Assembly (NCBI GenBank): GCA_905250075.1
Contig: CAJNOP010000323.1
Location: 124,001-188,000, forward strand
Length of the DNA: 64,000 nt
From: Rotaria sp. Silwood1
Lineage: Eukaryota > Rotifera > Eurotatoria > Philodinida > Philodinidae
Direction of reading: 5' to 3'
Both the position numbers and the translations under genes were made by a program. Within the stretch, counting starts at the first letter, position 1; every line of letters starts with the position of its first letter. Positions 44,143-55,070 of the stretch are shown piece after piece. Under the pieces are notes generated by a model. The model saw nothing but the letters and a program-made list of their open reading frames with translations, ran no database searches and was not told the DNA's origin.

Positions 44143-44568
44143 ATGTCATCTTCGATTACTACTCCTTATAGACGTACTAAGATCAGTGTGCTATTATTTG
44201 GTAGTTACTTAATTATTGTGGGTGGTGTGGTCATGGGCTTTTTTCCTCATCATATCTTAACTATATTGGATTTGAAAGCAGATAATGATAGTTTTGTTCG
44301 TGTGACCGGTTTACTTGCTACTATTCTTGGTACTAATTATTTGATCATGGTTCAAGAAACAGCTGTGATTTTCTTTAAATTTTCCGTGAATATGCGATAT
44401 TTAGCTGCATTGTTTATGTTTTCTATGGTTATAACTAGTATTTCACCTCAGAATTTACTTCTATTTGTATTTAATGATGCAGTAGTAGTGACCTGAACAC
44501 TTGTTGCACTTAAAAAAGATCAAAAAGAAAATCAAAATAAACGGAAGAATTCAAACAAAAAGAACTAA
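44143..44568 (+). pseudogene. Small four-TM protein with premature TGA
   Basis: From the ATG at 44143 the frame encodes 117 residues with three full hydrophobic segments (SVLLFGSYLIIVGGVVMGFF, VTGLLATILGTNYLIMV, LAALFMFSMVITSI) and the start of a fourth (LLLFVFNDAVVVT). It then meets TGA at 44494. The same frame continues TLVALKKDQKENQNKR to a TAA at 44566, which would finish the fourth TM and give a basic tail. TGA in place of TGG (Trp) is the simplest explanation, so this is either a very young pseudogene or an allele with a shortened tail. The family is not recognised. Expected in a cell membrane. Confidence 0.6.
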
Positions 44569-45831
44569 ATCAAATATGAATATGGTTTTTGTCTCATATT
44601 AAGTATTGGAGTATCATTTTAAATTAAGTTTCTTTTTCTGAAAAATATTTCTTCTTCATATTTTTCTAGTTTAGAATAAATCAATTATGACTAACTAACA
44701 TATATATCAATTGTTTGATCAAACTCAGTTGTTTTTGTAGAATCTTATTTCAACTAGACTCTTTTTTTTGTCTTTATTAATTCTTTTTTCTTATAAAATC
44801 ATTCACAAACTAAATGAAATATCAGATATTTAAAATGAATTCATCAATGAAAAATACTATCATTTGAATGTATGTATGATGATAATGAATAGATTTCTTT
44901 CATAGTCAAAAATTAATACAAAATTTCTTCGAACTTGTATATCATATGAAGATAAATACTGGTGAAACGAAACTTTTTTCGAATGTTAATAACTCGTGCT
45001 TAATCATAGAGAATGATTGAAAGATCGTAATAATGATTGGTTGCTTGCAATGAAAACCAATGTCAAATCATCACTGTCTTGTGATTAAGGGACTGATAAC
45101 TATCGATGATAAAATTATTGATTTTTGTTCGTTTTGTATCCATAAACTACGTTTATTCTGTTTGGTTGTCAGTTGTTTTCATTCTTATTCATATGAAAAT
45201 ATCAAATAAAAAAATTTAATAATACATAATGATTGATTATTATCAGAAATTCACTCATATTTGAATAATTATGTTCATATCATATAAAGAGCCCATTTAC
45301 TGAATTGTTTTATTTTTAGAAAAGAAACCAAAAACGATAAATTTAATGATAAGCAAATGTAAAATTAGTTAATGATGGATTTCTCGAAACTGAAACAGTT
45401 TTCTACGAATTTATTAAATATTTAGCACTCATAAATGACATATGAAAATGATCAATTCATCAATGAATAACTCATAGTTGTATCTATGCATCCTATGTCT
45501 TATATATGAACATAACGAGATCAGACATCAATTACAATTCTACAAGATCCAAATACGAAAGAAAAGACGAGTTCAGTTGATTTTTTGTTTGCCAGATAAT
45601 TTATTCAGAGCTGATATGATTAAATAATTTTGAAAATTGAATTGTTAGTTTATAAACGTCAAGCTAGAAAAAATCAGTATCTATTTTTAAAATTTGTTAG
45701 TAATAAAAATAAAAATCATGATAAAATAAAATATGTTCGATGAGTATGACGTCTTCTTTTTATAGAGAAATATACCTTGTTTTGTCTTTTCTTTCTAACT
45801 ACTGTGACTTCTGATCTTGTGGTTGTACAAC
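44569..45831. other. AT-rich intergenic
   Basis: Nothing recognised in 1.3 kb between two convergent genes. Confidence 0.45.
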
Positions 45832-47130
45832 TTAAGTCATATCACGACCAGATATATTTTCATAGGCAAAATCCCAAATGGGTTTAAGTTTTTCATAGAA
45901 CTCTTCAAATGAAAATCGTTTATCATCATCATCAGCGAGATAATCTTCAACTTCATTTTCTGGTAAACCCCATTGGATTAAGAGTTTTTGAAGTTCAAGA
46001 TTATCAATATGACCACTTTTGTCTATATCCAAACAATCGAAAACGAAACGTGCTCTTGCCATTCCTTGTCGTTTTATACCTTCTTGTATATGACCAGTCG
46101 AAGTTTCACCAAGACGCCAAATATTTCTATAGAATAATTCAAATGACATATCATGTTTCTTTGACCAACGTGAAAATCGATTGACAAAACTTGATGCAGC
46201 TTTCCATTCTTTCAATAAACGAATAATTTCTTCATTATCAAGAGTTCCATTTTTGTTTTCATCTAATTGATCAAAAACTTGTTTAGCTCTTTGTTGATCA
46301 GACAATTGATTATTGTGAGCCAATTTTGCTAATCGTTCCTGTTGTTTTATCCAAGCACTATGAGTCGTTTTATTAACAAGAAGTTCTCGTGTACATTCAT
46401 TTACATAGCGTACACGCTCTTCTTCATTCGGTTGAACAATAGCAAAATAAAGAAGAATACTAGTTGCAACATAACCCAAAAATAACATATTTGCTGAAAC
46501 ACCAAGAACAGTTGGAAATAAAATAAGTCCTGATGTTAATATTGTATTAGTATATAAAGTATCTTTAAATAAACCAGTAAAACCAAAAAAGAAATAGAAT
46601 ACACGACACCAAACATAAATATTATGAACAAGAAACATATTTAATAGCCAATAAATTGATGTTGGTTTCATAAATAGATGTAATGCACAGAATAGATGAA
46701 GTGATATAGCAAATAGATATCCAGCAACCACCAAAGCTTTAGCACCAAAACCAATAGATGTTTGATAATAGGCCGAAGGTACATGACCGAAAATAGCTGC
46801 TAGAGCAGCAATAGTAGCAATATATTTGTTACCAGTAAGAAATGCTGCCCAACAGGTAGTAAATTCTAGGACACCTGAAACAATATGTGTATAAATTACA
46901 AATCGACGACGTGGTAAGATAACAAATTTCGGATGTGGTGCGTGAGTAAAATGATAGTACAATACAAACATATTAAAGAAACTTGAAATGGCACAGAGAA
47001 CACATTTTTGCATAAACATATAATCTTCAGATTGATTGTATGTTAATTGATGAAATGAATAGAATGCTCCTAAACTCAGGATGAATATAGCCAAGTAATA
47101 GACAAATAGACGGAACTTATTTTGAGGCAT
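45832..47130 (-). CDS. Seven-TM protein with C-terminal EF hands, 432 aa
   Basis: An intact single exon. The first ATG is at 47130 (MPQNKFRLFVYYLAIFILSL); upstream codons are open but lack ATG. Seven hydrophobic segments occupy about residues 6-230. The cytosolic C-terminal half carries canonical EF-hand loops DENKNGTLDNEE (about 290-301) and DIDKSGHIDNLE (about 368-379), plus a weaker DDDDKRFSFEEF (about 399-410). This points to a membrane protein regulated by calcium. The membrane part does not match a channel or transporter family that I recognise. No defect is visible, and no neighbour suggests a pathway. Confidence 0.75.
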   Translation of the reverse strand: MPQNKFRLFVYYLAIFILSLGAFYSFHQLTYNQSEDYMFMQKCVLCAISSFFNMFVLYYHFTHAPHPKFVILPRRRFVIYTHIVSGVLEFTTCWAAFLTGNKYIATIAALAAIFGHVPSAYYQTSIGFGAKALVVAGYLFAISLHLFCALHLFMKPTSIYWLLNMFLVHNIYVWCRVFYFFFGFTGLFKDTLYTNTILTSGLILFPTVLGVSANMLFLGYVATSILLYFAIVQPNEEERVRYVNECTRELLVNKTTHSAWIKQQERLAKLAHNNQLSDQQRAKQVFDQLDENKNGTLDNEEIIRLLKEWKAASSFVNRFSRWSKKHDMSFELFYRNIWRLGETSTGHIQEGIKRQGMARARFVFDCLDIDKSGHIDNLELQKLLIQWGLPENEVEDYLADDDDKRFSFEEFYEKLKPIWDFAYENISGRDMT

Positions 47131-48337
47131 ATTTTGATGAAAGTTTGTCAAGATTTGAAGATCTATTTTGATCTACAATAATACATTGTCGGAATGAGAA
47201 AATGAAAGTGGTTTTTTTAATGTAAGGCATTTTTCGATTGCAACAAATACATCAATATGCTTAGATCGACCAGAAATAGTATGACTAAATGAAAACACGA
47301 AAAAGAATCATATATACATATATATTCATTATGAAAGATCATTTCTATAATTGAGAATGATTGAAAAGTACATGTGTGATTTGATAAGAGCGATCAAGCG
47401 TGAAAAATGCCACTAAAAAGCAATAGAACATGTAAATATATACATGATGAATCATCATCTTACGCTAGTTTTTGTTCACTCAACTGTATCGAGTCAAGGT
47501 AACTGACAGTGTCTAGATTGATTTTTTTCTCTGTCAACTATAAAATAATCATTAACGATAGAAAGAAGCACTCAATTAACGAAAATACAATGACTCTATC
47601 CATCAATCTGTAAAACGTAATATTGCTCTTTTATTTTTTCAATTGAAGAACATGCAAGATATCATTGATGTTGATAATAATAAATTCAAATTAATGCAAA
47701 TGAAAAAATTATTGTCACTTGTATTCTATACATGGATGTTCGTATATCAACTACGCATAACCTCTAATCTAAGCTAGATTTTGTGAAACATGATTTCAAA
47801 CAAGATTTCAATCGCCACTGTCACTAATGGCATGAACAAAACATTTCACTTTTTACAGAAACATAAATTTTCACAACAAGAAAAAACATAATTTTTCAAA
47901 TTATCAAACATCAACTCGAAAGAAATTTTCATAATGGCAGGCAATTTTTGAGGAAAATTTCACTTTAGTGATTTTTTATTCTTTCACATGATCACTTATC
48001 AAGTTATAAATACTTTATATCTCTGTAACTTTCGTAACAACTAAAAAATTTTCTTTCGAAATATCTGAAATGACGTTAATATTGTAAACTTTCTCTAGTG
48101 ATTAAAATTATGAATCTATTATCTAGTTCAAGAATTCCACATTTATCCTACACAAAATTCTTGTTAGAACAATGAAACATGATACGATTACTAATCGATA
48201 ATGTTTCGTCGTATGCTAACTCATGTAATTCATGTATCGAAAACAGTACGAAGATCAGAAATGATTTAAAAGACTTTTCTTTCAATAGGAAATAAACCTT
48301 ACATTTAGATCGGTAAAAATAGCTGAAAAGTAATTGC
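47131..48337. other. Upstream AT-rich region
   Basis: Presumed to hold the promoter of the EF-hand gene; no other feature. Confidence 0.4.
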
Positions 48338-48424
48338 GTGGGTGTGAGTGTGTGGATAAGTGGATGTGGGTGTGAATGTATTCATCCCTTATTAACTCAC
48401 ACTCACACCCACATACCCACATCC
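48338..48424. repeat. Telomere-like TGTGGG/CCCACA inverted block 15
   Basis: A G arm (48338-48378, GTGGGTGTGAGTGTGTGG then GTGGATGTGGGTGTG), a spacer AATGTATTCATCCC and on, and a C arm (CACACTCACACCCACATACC). The internal GAGTGTG/CACACTC variants are mirrored between the arms. Confidence 0.85.
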
Positions 48425-49570
48425 AAGTTCGAAATCTCTCATTTAATTTATTTTTATCTATTCATTTGGATTTTGATTTATCATCTCGTATAAGTTTAGA
48501 AATAAATTGATCTTTCCATTATATTTAAATTCTCATCATCACTAACTTTGAAGAAGAAATAATTGAAAAATAAAATAAAATAAAATTTCAATTTTTAGTT
48601 TAAAAAATTTAACAAATTTAAATTTTATTAAAACCTTTGCAAGTTCTACATATTGTCATATTAAATCAAATTCAAAGTTCACAATTTCAGTTCATTATTA
48701 TGATTGTGTAAGAAGAAAGATTTTGATTTTATTTTTTATTCTGATTACAATGAGTAACTTATCAAATAACAAAAAATCTCAGTTTAATTCGATAATAGAT
48801 GAAAATATTGAATAAACTATTGATTTGATAAAAATATCTAATTGTTATATTAAAATAAAGAACAATTCATTGAATATGATTTTCATCGAATAAAAGAAAG
48901 TTGAATTTCATAATTTATTTTATTCTATTTGAAGAGAATTCGTGATTTGATTGACTTTCAAAATGAAATAAAAAGCTAAACCGAAAAGAAAGTTAATAAT
49001 TTTAGTTTAAAATATTAAGATGCCTCAGCATCTATCGTTCAATTTAGTTTAAAATATGTTTGTTCAATATATTTCTGTCTTTGAAATAGCTCGTGTATTT
49101 TTATTTCAATTCTTCCAATATGAATTAATCAAATATGGTTCCATATCGTAAATAGGGAAAAACAAGACAGTTTTCATCGATATGAGATAAGTGAAAAAAT
49201 AAAATTAATTTAGATTTGTAAATCTTATAGAGGAAATTATCGATATAATCGTTTTAGTGAATTCGAAATAATATTTTTCATTTTCTCTTTGTTTAAAATA
49301 ATTAAAACATTTTATTAACTGAAAAATCGGATCATAATTGCGTTCTCAACGGTTTGTCTAAACATGTCAATTCTTTACGAGAAACACATTCATCCAAGGA
49401 CTTCATTAATGACATTTTAATTTAATATAGTTTAATTCGAAGTTCAACAGTTTGAAAAACTTATAAAAAAAATATAATCCAAACTTTTATAAGTGACTGA
49501 ATTATTTTATTGTTCATCCTTTATATTGAAATATAATCACGACGATAAACAAAAAATATCTACTTTCATG
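48425..49570. other. Very AT-rich intergenic
   Basis: Nothing recognised. Confidence 0.45.
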
Positions 49571-49575
49571 TGATA

Positions 49576-49966
49576 TCTATTTAACCCTTTACCTATGATA
49601 GGGCCTAAAGGGACAAATGATTTTGAAAACAAGTTGCTTATAAAGAATGAAAAGCAATTAAAGCAAAACACAAAACATGAAGCATATAAAACTGTGGGCA
49701 TAGATAACGTGAGTTCTGAGCGATGGCTTGCCGAATCGAACCATTTTGGTATGCGAGTGGAATGCATAGACCATCGACGAACAAGTAACTTGCGACGTGT
49801 AGAACAGAACAGATTTATAAAAACATGGTGCTGTGACAGGAAAGGTTCGAACACGATGCTTATTTTCGAGAAACCAACATATTACCATTGCACCAATCCC
49901 CAAAACAAAAAATATCTCATTGTATTTTGTTTGATTTATGTTTTAATTCTAATTTTCGTAAAATGA
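49576..49966. other. Unassigned region with open frames on both strands
   Basis: A 123-aa plus frame (49595-49966) and a 105-aa minus frame overlap. GC content is higher than in the surroundings, which is unlike neutral AT-rich spacer. The left edge has TTAA followed by CCCTTTA...TAAAGGG, a small palindrome reminiscent of piggyBac ends (TTAA target, CCC start), but no matching right end was found. The plus frame has a mixed, coding-like composition with no recognised domain. Confidence 0.3.
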
Positions 49967-50856
49967 GACTCGGTTAATCAATCTTTAGCTTATATGAAAA
50001 CCAACGAATGAAAGAATAAGGATAAGAACAGTATGAAGATAATAATGGACATGGTTTTCTTATTCAAGATGATTGAATTTTTATGTATGCTACATCATCT
50101 TTCAATGTTAAATAATAATTTCATCGACCTTGTCTAACCTATACAACTGACTGAAATCAGTCATTTAAAAGAAAAGCTTATTCTTGATGCAATTTGTGAT
50201 TTGGTAATTAATTAAAAACAGAATGCCATATATACAGTTCTTTAGAGCAAGTCAATCTCAATCGATTATTCTATGAGGTCAACTATCTATGGTTTTCTAA
50301 TGGAACGTCACTTAAACAGTTAGTGCTATTGAGGATGAACGATTTTCGATACAGCTCTATTTTAATCATACTCGTTTGTTATATACATGTATGATAGTCT
50401 CTGGATATCACTTCTAATCGGGCATTTCAACTTGCTGGTGCTTATTGGTAATCTGGAATCGGTCTATGAATGAAATCAGTTTGAGCTGTCCTAGGTAGCC
50501 CGTTTTGAAGCATATGAGGTACTTTCCGAACAATACCAGCGCATTTAGTATGACCTTATATCATAAAAACAACTATTGCCAAGGGATTATCGTAGTCATA
50601 AAAGAGAACTATTAATATCGATGTATGAACAAGCTCCTCTACAATTAAGAAGATATTTATAGTGAAATATGATGTTTAGCGTCAATCGAAAATTCATTTT
50701 CAAAGATATTCACTCTCAAATACAGAGAAATAAACAGTTTTCCACACAATATAAATTTTAAAAAATATATATATCAACTAAAGAACTTTTGCAATATTAC
50801 ATGAGTGCGGCGTTAATTAAAGGAGACATTTGAAAAGACAAAAAATAAATGAAGCG
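49967..50856. other. Intergenic
   Basis: Nothing recognised. Confidence 0.4.
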
Positions 50857-51036
50857 AGAGGGCTGTGCAAGTACGAGTACGAAGTATAATCTCTTATATT
50901 AGGCATTCCGACAGTACATATAGTACATGTGAGCTTTGATATGCTGACATGGACTGTATGCCCTGTGTATTTTTCTATGGCACTCTCATCGAGACAGATG
51001 CTCTGTGTCTTTCCAACTTGTACTTGCGCAGCTCTG
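50857..51036. mobile_element. MITE-like element, 180 bp
   Basis: Inverted ends AGAGGGCTGTGCAAGTACGA and CTTGTACTTGCGCAGCTCTG pair over about 20 nt with three or four mismatches. The interior is unrelated and non-coding. The target duplication is not clear. Confidence 0.55.
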
Positions 51037-52479
51037 ATATGTCACTTACATATTTAATACATGTTATTTAATGAATTATAAAAGTCAATACTAATTATAC
51101 GACTACCCTCATCTACTCCACCAATAAATACGAATGCTGTATGCTATTATCGTGCATAATTCTAGACATATATATTTGATTTGAAAACAACACTCAGCAA
51201 AAGTTAAAAGAGTCAATCTGAAAATTATGTGACGGCTAGTTTGTGGTTGTAGTTCCAGAGATCATCGCTATTCATTAAACGAAAATATTTATGTAAATAA
51301 ACTTACGTATTAAATTCGAAAATCGTTTCAATTATTCAACCGAGTTTCCAATTTTTGTAAAAAAGATCCTTGAAAACCTTTAAAATGTTCGAGAGAAAAG
51401 TTCCTCTTAACAATTGAACCTTTAAATTTCAATGGCACAATATAAAAATTAGGTTAGCCATGTTTCTTCAGTATTGTTACTAAGTTTCATGCGCAACAAT
51501 CAGCAATAGGGAAATATCTTTTTACGTATCTATTTTAGTTTTGGATTTTTTTGCAAATAGTTAAGATGATTAATGATGGGACTTTTGTCCAGTTCAAAAG
51601 ACAACAAAACAGTTATATCTTGAAAAATTCTTCTATTTATTTTTGTTCAGAATTTGCTGGGTGCTAGTATTAAAATTCTCTCATGATTTTTAGATTTACC
51701 AATCTTTCAAGGATCTTTACTTAAATTCAGCTGAAAGCCGTGAAACAACTAATTCATTCGTTTTGTGCTAGGTACTTGTATATTTTTAAGCATTCGAAAA
51801 CCCTCCTCTTGAAAAGTCTCCCTTAGGAATCCGATAGAACTCTGACAGAATCCTTATATATAGATCTAGAATCAATCTTCATTCAATCGTAAAAAAATCT
51901 TGACAGAATTTGATAAGATCATTTCATAAACAACACAAAAAGATTAAAGGACTGGGGACAGTTCAGTCACAAAAACCGAGTCTAAGGACAATGTTACTAG
52001 GCCCCTAAGCTAGTATGAAGTGTCGTACTATTCTGCTCCTTCCATCATCTATTCTTCCTAAAAAATAAACGCATATTGCCCATATGATCACAAGTGAGCG
52101 TCATTGTACAAGTCCCATTTTGTCAGGACAAATAGAGCTTGCTGAAATCTACAAAATGATGATAAAATATGATTGAAAATATGTTGCCTTCAGTGTGTTA
52201 TGTTTTGCATAAGGAATGAGGTACGAAACGCTGTGCGAAACAGATTTTCATTGTGGAAGCTGAAGAGATGGACATCTGGCTCAATGTCGAGTGACGTTGA
52301 GTGGGTAGATTGTGTGGAAACTTCGCAGTAAGCTAGCGTGCTAGGAATGATATAGTGAGAGAAAAAATGATGAGACGATAAGAGAGAACAAGATATGTGG
52401 GATTAAAGGAAACGTAAAGCGATACACATAGGTAAGGTACTGTTACTGATAGAGGGATGGTAGTAGTTAAGAAAATCCG
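51037..52479. other. Intergenic
   Basis: Nothing recognised in 1.4 kb. Confidence 0.4.
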
Positions 52480-52672
52480 AGGGATCTATTCATAATGGGG
52501 GCCTGAATGCGGAATATATTTGATGTAGAGAAGGATGGGGAGAGGGATATATATATACAGAGAGAGAAAGGGAGGAGTAGAAAGATGTGCAGATGGTGTA
52601 AGGGAGAGAGAGAAATATAGAAAGATATATAGAGGGAATGGGATCAGAGAGGTAAAGAGAAGGATAGATATA
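52480..52672. repeat. Long purine-rich tract
   Basis: The plus strand is overwhelmingly A/G (GAGAGAAAGGGAGGAG, GGGAGAGAGAGAAATATAG). Such tracts can form triplex or other non-B DNA. Minus-strand frames here (Ser/Leu/Pro/Tyr-rich) are artefacts. Confidence 0.7.
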
Positions 52673-52698
52673 TAAATCACGCGTTGTCACAATGCTTT

Positions 52699-52893
52699 TT
52701 ACATTTCACACATGTCGAACTCCAAGAAATATTGCATTGGTTACCGTCAATGCCTCTCGAGGGATGGTCGTTGGTCTTTAATCGGAAAATCCGTTCGGTT
52801 ATTTTTTGCTGCTCGTTTATTCCCATATCCTCTCACAAGCGAGGACTACATATGCGGTAAATGTCGTTTAATGTATCACAAATGGAAATCTGT
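52699..52893 (+). pseudogene. Possible zinc-binding domain exon remnant
   Basis: The open frame includes SNSKKYCIGYRQCLSRDGRW, SLIGKSVRLFFAARLFPYPL and EDYICGKCRLMYHKWKS, then a GTAGTA donor. The spaced Cys pairs (CxxxxxxC and CGKC) and the conserved feel suggest an N-terminal zinc-coordinating domain, as found on some transcription factors and transposase-related proteins. There is no upstream ATG with context and no following exon, so it is probably a fragment. Family not certain. Confidence 0.35.
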
Positions 52894-52950
52894 AGTACAT
52901 ATTGGTTTGTTTCCTTTTCTTTTCTGTTTTGGAAGAGATTATTTTTACTA

Positions 52951-53281
52951 GGGTTTGGTTCAAATAGCTAGAATTCTACCCGTAATTCTCAATTTTTCGA
53001 TTCAAACAAAGTTTTTGTGTAGAAAGATTACACTATTCGGAATCAAAATGAAATGTTTAGTCAATTGATATGTATTTTTATTGTCCTGAGTTACATAAAT
53101 TTTGTTTCGAGCTTTCACGTAAAATGGAATATTACAAAAAAAAACTTTAAAATGCATGTCAATTGACTGAACATTTTATGCTGATTCTAAATATGTTAAT
53201 TTTATTACACAAAAGCAGTTTAAATCGAAAAAATTGAGAATTACGGATAGAATTCTATCTATTCAGGCCAAACTCTAGGAA
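52951..53281. mobile_element. Near-complete palindromic MITE, about 330 bp
   Basis: The left half (52951-53095) and right half (53140-53281) are reverse complements almost throughout. Shared landmarks are CTAGGGTTTGG/CCAAACTCTAG at the ends, TAGAATTCTA, CGTAATTCTCAATTTTT, TTTTGTGTA and TCAATTGA. The loop is about 45 nt. It starts 58 bp downstream of the zinc-binding exon remnant. Confidence 0.8.
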
Positions 53282-55070
53282 AAACGAGTTTTTTCAATAA
53301 AGAAAAGAAAGCAAAAAAAGACGATGCGTAATTTGTGACTAATGGTATATGATGCATCGAATCAGATGAAATTTTCAATTTATTCGTTACATGAAAAGAA
53401 AGATAGGTTTATAAAAATGATCTAGTAGCGTTACGGTCGGCATGATTCGGAGCGTCATTGTGAGTGCATTTGTGATATAGAGTCGGTTTAATAACTCATC
53501 TAGAGTTCGTTTTTTATGCTAAATCCGAAAAAACTATTCTCAGAAGCTTAAGAAAAACACGAAACATAATATAAGGTATATTTGGGAAACGATGTATTTT
53601 TTTGAAAGAAAACAACGTCTTTCGAGTTTCTTGTATTGTTTGACTTGAAAAAATTATATTCGTGAGGTAAAAAGTTGTTTTTCATGATCAGGTGCTCACA
53701 TTCTATCAAATGATATAGAAAAAGTAAAAGAAACTTCTATTCGACTTTTTAATTGCCTACAAGCTATATTTATTTCTTTTTATGTTTAGATGTGATTTTA
53801 TAGATCAGTCAAGTGTATCTAACAACGAAATAAATTGAATACGAACATAGCTAAGGAAGATAATTATAGTAGATAAATTGCGTTTATCATAAAAAAATAT
53901 CTTCATTTATAATATTTATTAATTATTGTTTGTTTTATAAAAGAATGAATTGATAGTGACACTATTTAAATATTTCATCTAGTCTCTTTCGATTGAAAGA
54001 AATTATTATTTTTGTTTTTATAAGAAAGATATTAAGCATCAATTGGACAAGAAAAAGAATTGTAAGTTATGTAGATTTATCTTTTTAAAATTTCTTACCA
54101 GATATTTTTATTTTATAGTGAGAGATATTCATTTATATAATCATTAAAGAGAAAATGATTATTTATAAAAAAGAAAATATCAAATTTTTGAAAATGAAAT
54201 TTATTTATTTTTTATTAATTCTGAAATAAAATATTTTCAATTAAAATATAAAATTTTATTTCAAATTATTTTTTCGTCTTTTCAGTTGTTTTATGTATAA
54301 ATCTCTTTTTAATAAAGAATTAAAAGAAAATTTATTTGAAATCTGAGTACATTCATATTGAAAATATTTATTATAATCAAAATGTATAAAATCGACAAAA
54401 GATAATGGAAAATAAACAATAATCGACTTTGAGATGAGTTGTATCAATATCGTCGAATTTATTTTCTTATCTGTTTTTTTTTTTCTTAAACTATTCGATC
54501 AGATGAAAAGAAAAGATTTCAATTTAATCATTCAAAATAAAATCAACTTGATTAACAAAAAGTACTTTATCAGAAACGATTTTCAACTATTTTCAATTTT
54601 TTTTCTTTCAAAAAACAAAAAACAATTCAGATTCAAGAACTTTCTCATAAAATTCTTCGATAATCGACATAAACAAATATTTTCGAAACTTTCAATGCAA
54701 AATATTATTGTTCAGTATAGGATCTTTATATTAATAATTGAACAAAATAATTATTATTCAATATCAAATCAATTGTTCTTTCAAAATTAATAGATAAAAA
54801 AATATTTTCAACAAAATCTTCTAAAAACATATTCGAAAAAAATTGATTTGACAAAAAATTTATCATTGTCACTTTTATTTACAAATAAAAATGAGTTTTT
54901 AAATAAAGAATTATTTTATTATATTCAATTAAGAATTAAATCTTTTTTCTTTATACATTATATTATAACAAAATGAATCAAAATTTCATCAAATCAATCG
55001 AATCGATTTATTTTAACTTTTCTTTAATTGACATTTTTTTTTTCTTTGTATTAAGTGAAATATCAAACTA
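53282..55070. other. Very AT-rich region upstream of the VCBS gene
   Basis: No feature; the 118-aa frame at 54434-54790 is low-complexity Phe/Ile/Asn/Lys and not credible. The last few hundred bases should contain the promoter. Confidence 0.45.

Noticed and set aside
1407-44568. Reassignment of TGA to tryptophan
   Set aside because: Intact genes use TGG for Trp and at least two end at TGA (10472-13472 and 36489-37401); the broken frames also carry frameshifts and other stops.
54434-54790. 118-aa open frame upstream of the VCBS gene
   Set aside because: Low-complexity Phe/Ile/Lys/Asn composition expected from AT-rich DNA; no domain or splice context.
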